A DNA stretch of 64,000 nt from Ruegeria pomeroyi (GTDB lineage Bacteria > Pseudomonadota > Alphaproteobacteria > Rhodobacterales > Rhodobacteraceae). The stretch spans positions 2,294,001 to 2,358,000 of the forward strand of contig NZ_JAGQAG010000001.1 of NCBI RefSeq assembly GCF_021405525.1, given 5' to 3'. This document shows, in pieces, positions 62,280 through 64,000 of this stretch. Both the position numbers and the translations under genes were made by a program. Within the stretch, counting starts at the first letter, position 1; the number at the start of each line of letters is the position of its first letter. The notes beneath the pieces were generated by a model. It ran no database searches. It worked only from the letters and a program-made list of their open reading frames with translations, and was not told where the DNA came from.

Positions 62280-63572
62280 ATGACGGCAACTGACGCGCAA
62301 GGCGGAGAGGCCGCGACATCCGGGATGCGCCCGCCGCCTTCGCTTGCCCAGTTGACCCGTGTCTTTGGCCGCATCGGCCTTCTCTCCGTTGGCGGGCCAG
62401 CGGCACAAATCGCGCTGATGCATCGCGAACTGGTCGGGGCACGCGCCTGGCTGGACGAGCAGACCTTTCTGCGCGCATTGTCGCTCTGCATGCTGCTGCC
62501 CGGCCCCGAAGCCATGCAACTGGCCACCTATGCCGGCTGGCGTCTGCGCGGGGTGACGGGCGGGTTGCTGGCGGGAGCGTTGTTTGTGCTGCCCGGCGCG
62601 CTGGTGATCGCCGCGCTGGTGGCGGTCTATGTGCAGGTCGGCAGCGTGCCACTGGTACAGGCGGGTTTTCTGGGCATCAAGGCTGCGGTGATCGTGATCG
62701 TTGTCGAGGCGCTGCGCAAACTGGCCGCCCGAGCGCTGAAGACGCCCTCAGCCTGGATTGTCGCCGGACTGGCCTTTATAGCGATCTTTGCTTTGTCACT
62801 GCCTTTTCCGCTGATCGTTCTGGCGGCAGCACTCTGGGGGGTTTTCCGAACCGCAGCGGGGGCACCGGACAAGACCACCCTGCCCCCGCCGCCCTATCGC
62901 ATTGCAGCCACCCTGCTGGTTCTGTGGCTTGGGCCACTCCTGCTGCTGGAGTTATCTGACGCGCCCCTGCTGGCCGACATAGGCTGGTTCATGGCCAAGC
63001 TGGCCGTCGTCACCTTTGGCGGCGCCTATGCGGTGCTTGCCTATATGACCCAGACCGTGGTCGATCAGTATCACTGGATCACCACCACACAGATGATCGA
63101 CGCGCTGGGCCTGGCCGAAACCACGCCGGGCCCGCTGATTCTGGTAACCCAGTTCGTCGCGATGCTAAGCGCCTATCTGGCCGGTGGCGCGGGGCTGGCA
63201 GCGCTGGCGGGTCTGGTGGCACTCTGGGCTACCTTCGTGCCCTGTTTCCTTTGGATATTCACCGCCGCACCCTATCTCGACCATATCGCCGGACGCCCGC
63301 GCCCGGCGGCGGCCCTGGCCGCGATCACTGCAGCCGTGGTCGGCGTCATCCTGAACCTGTCACTGTGGTTCACGCTGCATGTCTTGTTCACCGATATCTC
63401 GATCCTACACGCCGGTCCGGTGTCGCTGCCCGTCCCGCGACCGAGCAGCCTCGACCCGCAGGCGCTGGCCCTTGCGGCGCTGGCAGCACTCTGGCTGATC
63501 CTGCTGCGCCGGGGCATGGGGGAAACGATATTGCTGCTGGCGCTGGCCGGCGCAGGCAGTCATTTCATCTAA
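62280..63572 (+). CDS. chrA: Chromate transporter ChrA
   Basis: 430 residues, two homologous halves of about six helices (long CHR type). First half: FGRIGLLSVGGPAAQIALMH near residue 22 and LCMLLPGPEAMQLATYAGW near residue 73. Second half: KLAVVTFGGAYAVLAYMTQT near residue 241 and LGLAETTPGPLILVTQFVAM near residue 276. Both carry the family's GG-x-A and PGP motifs. Inner-membrane efflux of chromate, possibly sulfate-related. GAGGGGG precedes the ATG at 62280; an in-frame TTG lies at 62235. Confidence 0.92.
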   Translation: MTATDAQGGEAATSGMRPPPSLAQLTRVFGRIGLLSVGGPAAQIALMHRELVGARAWLDEQTFLRALSLCMLLPGPEAMQLATYAGWRLRGVTGGLLAGALFVLPGALVIAALVAVYVQVGSVPLVQAGFLGIKAAVIVIVVEALRKLAARALKTPSAWIVAGLAFIAIFALSLPFPLIVLAAALWGVFRTAAGAPDKTTLPPPPYRIAATLLVLWLGPLLLLELSDAPLLADIGWFMAKLAVVTFGGAYAVLAYMTQTVVDQYHWITTTQMIDALGLAETTPGPLILVTQFVAMLSAYLAGGAGLAALAGLVALWATFVPCFLWIFTAAPYLDHIAGRPRPAAALAAITAAVVGVILNLSLWFTLHVLFTDISILHAGPVSLPVPRPSSLDPQALALAALAALWLILLRRGMGETILLLALAGAGSHFI

Positions 63573-63652
63573 CTGCGAAATGCGGCGCTGGATCTCTTTT
63601 GTTTCCAGCCGAATCCCCTATGCTGGGCTTCAAGATGGAATGAGGGCACTAC

Positions 63653-64000
63653 ATGTCGAGAGACATCGACTACGGCAACCTGATGCACACCGCGATGCGC
63701 GGCCTGATCAAGACGGTTCTGGCGGATGTGGCACAGCACGGCCTGCCGGGCGCGCATCACTTTTTCATCACGTTCGACACCCAGTACGAAGGGGTGCAGC
63801 TGGCCGATTGGCTGGCCGATCGCTATCCGGGCGAAATGACCATCGTGATGCAGCATTGGTACGAGAATCTCGACGTGGGCGAGGACGGGTTCGCCATCAC
63901 GCTCAATTTCGGCGACTCGCCGGAACCCCTCTACATCCCCTATGACGCGATCCGCACCTTTGTCGATCCGTCGGTGGAATTCGGCCTGCGTTTCGAAAGC
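63653..64000 (+). CDS. sspB: SspB-family ClpXP adaptor, 3' end outside the window
   Basis: The first 116 residues are visible. Starts MSRDIDYGNLMHTAMRGLIK, then HHFFITFDTQYEGVQLADWL and YPGEMTIVMQHWYENLDVGE, the alphaproteobacterial SspB pattern with a tag-binding groove. GAGGG precedes the ATG. It delivers ssrA-tagged proteins to ClpXP; the tmRNA gene lies only 2 kb upstream on the same strand. The C-terminal ClpX-binding tail is outside the window. Confidence 0.9.
   Translation, partial: MSRDIDYGNLMHTAMRGLIKTVLADVAQHGLPGAHHFFITFDTQYEGVQLADWLADRYPGEMTIVMQHWYENLDVGEDGFAITLNFGDSPEPLYIPYDAIRTFVDPSVEFGLRFES

Overview
The window comes from a Roseobacter-group alphaproteobacterium (Rhodobacteraceae, Ruegeria-like). 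The grounds are a dmdA-acuI pair for dimethylsulfoniopropionate (DMSP) breakdown, a trgA-trgB-cysK tellurite-resistance locus of the kind known from Rhodobacter, an alphaproteobacterial circularly permuted tmRNA, an SspB-family ClpXP adaptor and GC-rich coding sequence. All product names rest on reading motifs, lengths and gene order; no database search was possible.

Layout. 1-6574: a branched-chain/hydrophobic-substrate ABC importer (LivH, M, G, F and a LivK-like binding protein) with an acyl-CoA synthetase between the ATPases and the binding protein, ended by a hairpin terminator. 6602-8704: a molybdopterin oxidoreductase. 8881-18891: a divergent amino-sugar and peptidoglycan-recycling cluster. 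The leftward arm holds a BadF-type sugar kinase, a HutC-type GntR regulator, a SIS-domain sugar-phosphate isomerase/deaminase and NagA. The rightward arm holds MurQ, a complete CUT1 sugar ABC importer and a Gfo/Idh oxidoreductase. The two arms share a control region with two mirrored tandem repeats.

19168-26572: an accessory cluster of a catalase-fold heme protein, an unknown protein and a DyP-type peroxidase, facing a 1062-residue class III nucleotide cyclase/STAND-like ATPase whose start codon lies in a perfect 16-bp inverted repeat, then an SMP-30-like lactonase.

27237-47218: a genomic island with visibly lower GC in places, ending at the 3' end of a tRNA-Ser(GGA) gene. It holds (a) a module of CAGGGAA-type repeats, a tiny 33-residue ORF, an HTH protein, a large serine recombinase and two ParB/RepB-like proteins; (b) a probable defence module made of a RecB-like nuclease/SF1 helicase and a 1.8-kresidue GHKL ATPase with a C-terminal DUF3883-type nuclease domain; (c) a WYL regulator and the remains of three damaged genes; and (d) two IS256-family copies, one truncated, on either side of a low-GC exported protein. 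The IS events cut a small conserved gene and a DUF3883-type gene.

47367-64000: core genome again. In order: an alanyl-tRNA editing protein, an MscS channel, cysK-trgB-trgA-cfa-photolyase, a SufS-like aminotransferase, acuI-dmdA with a divergent FadR-type regulator, the permuted tmRNA preceded by four back-to-back palindromes, an NTF2-like protein, a chromate transporter and the start of sspB.
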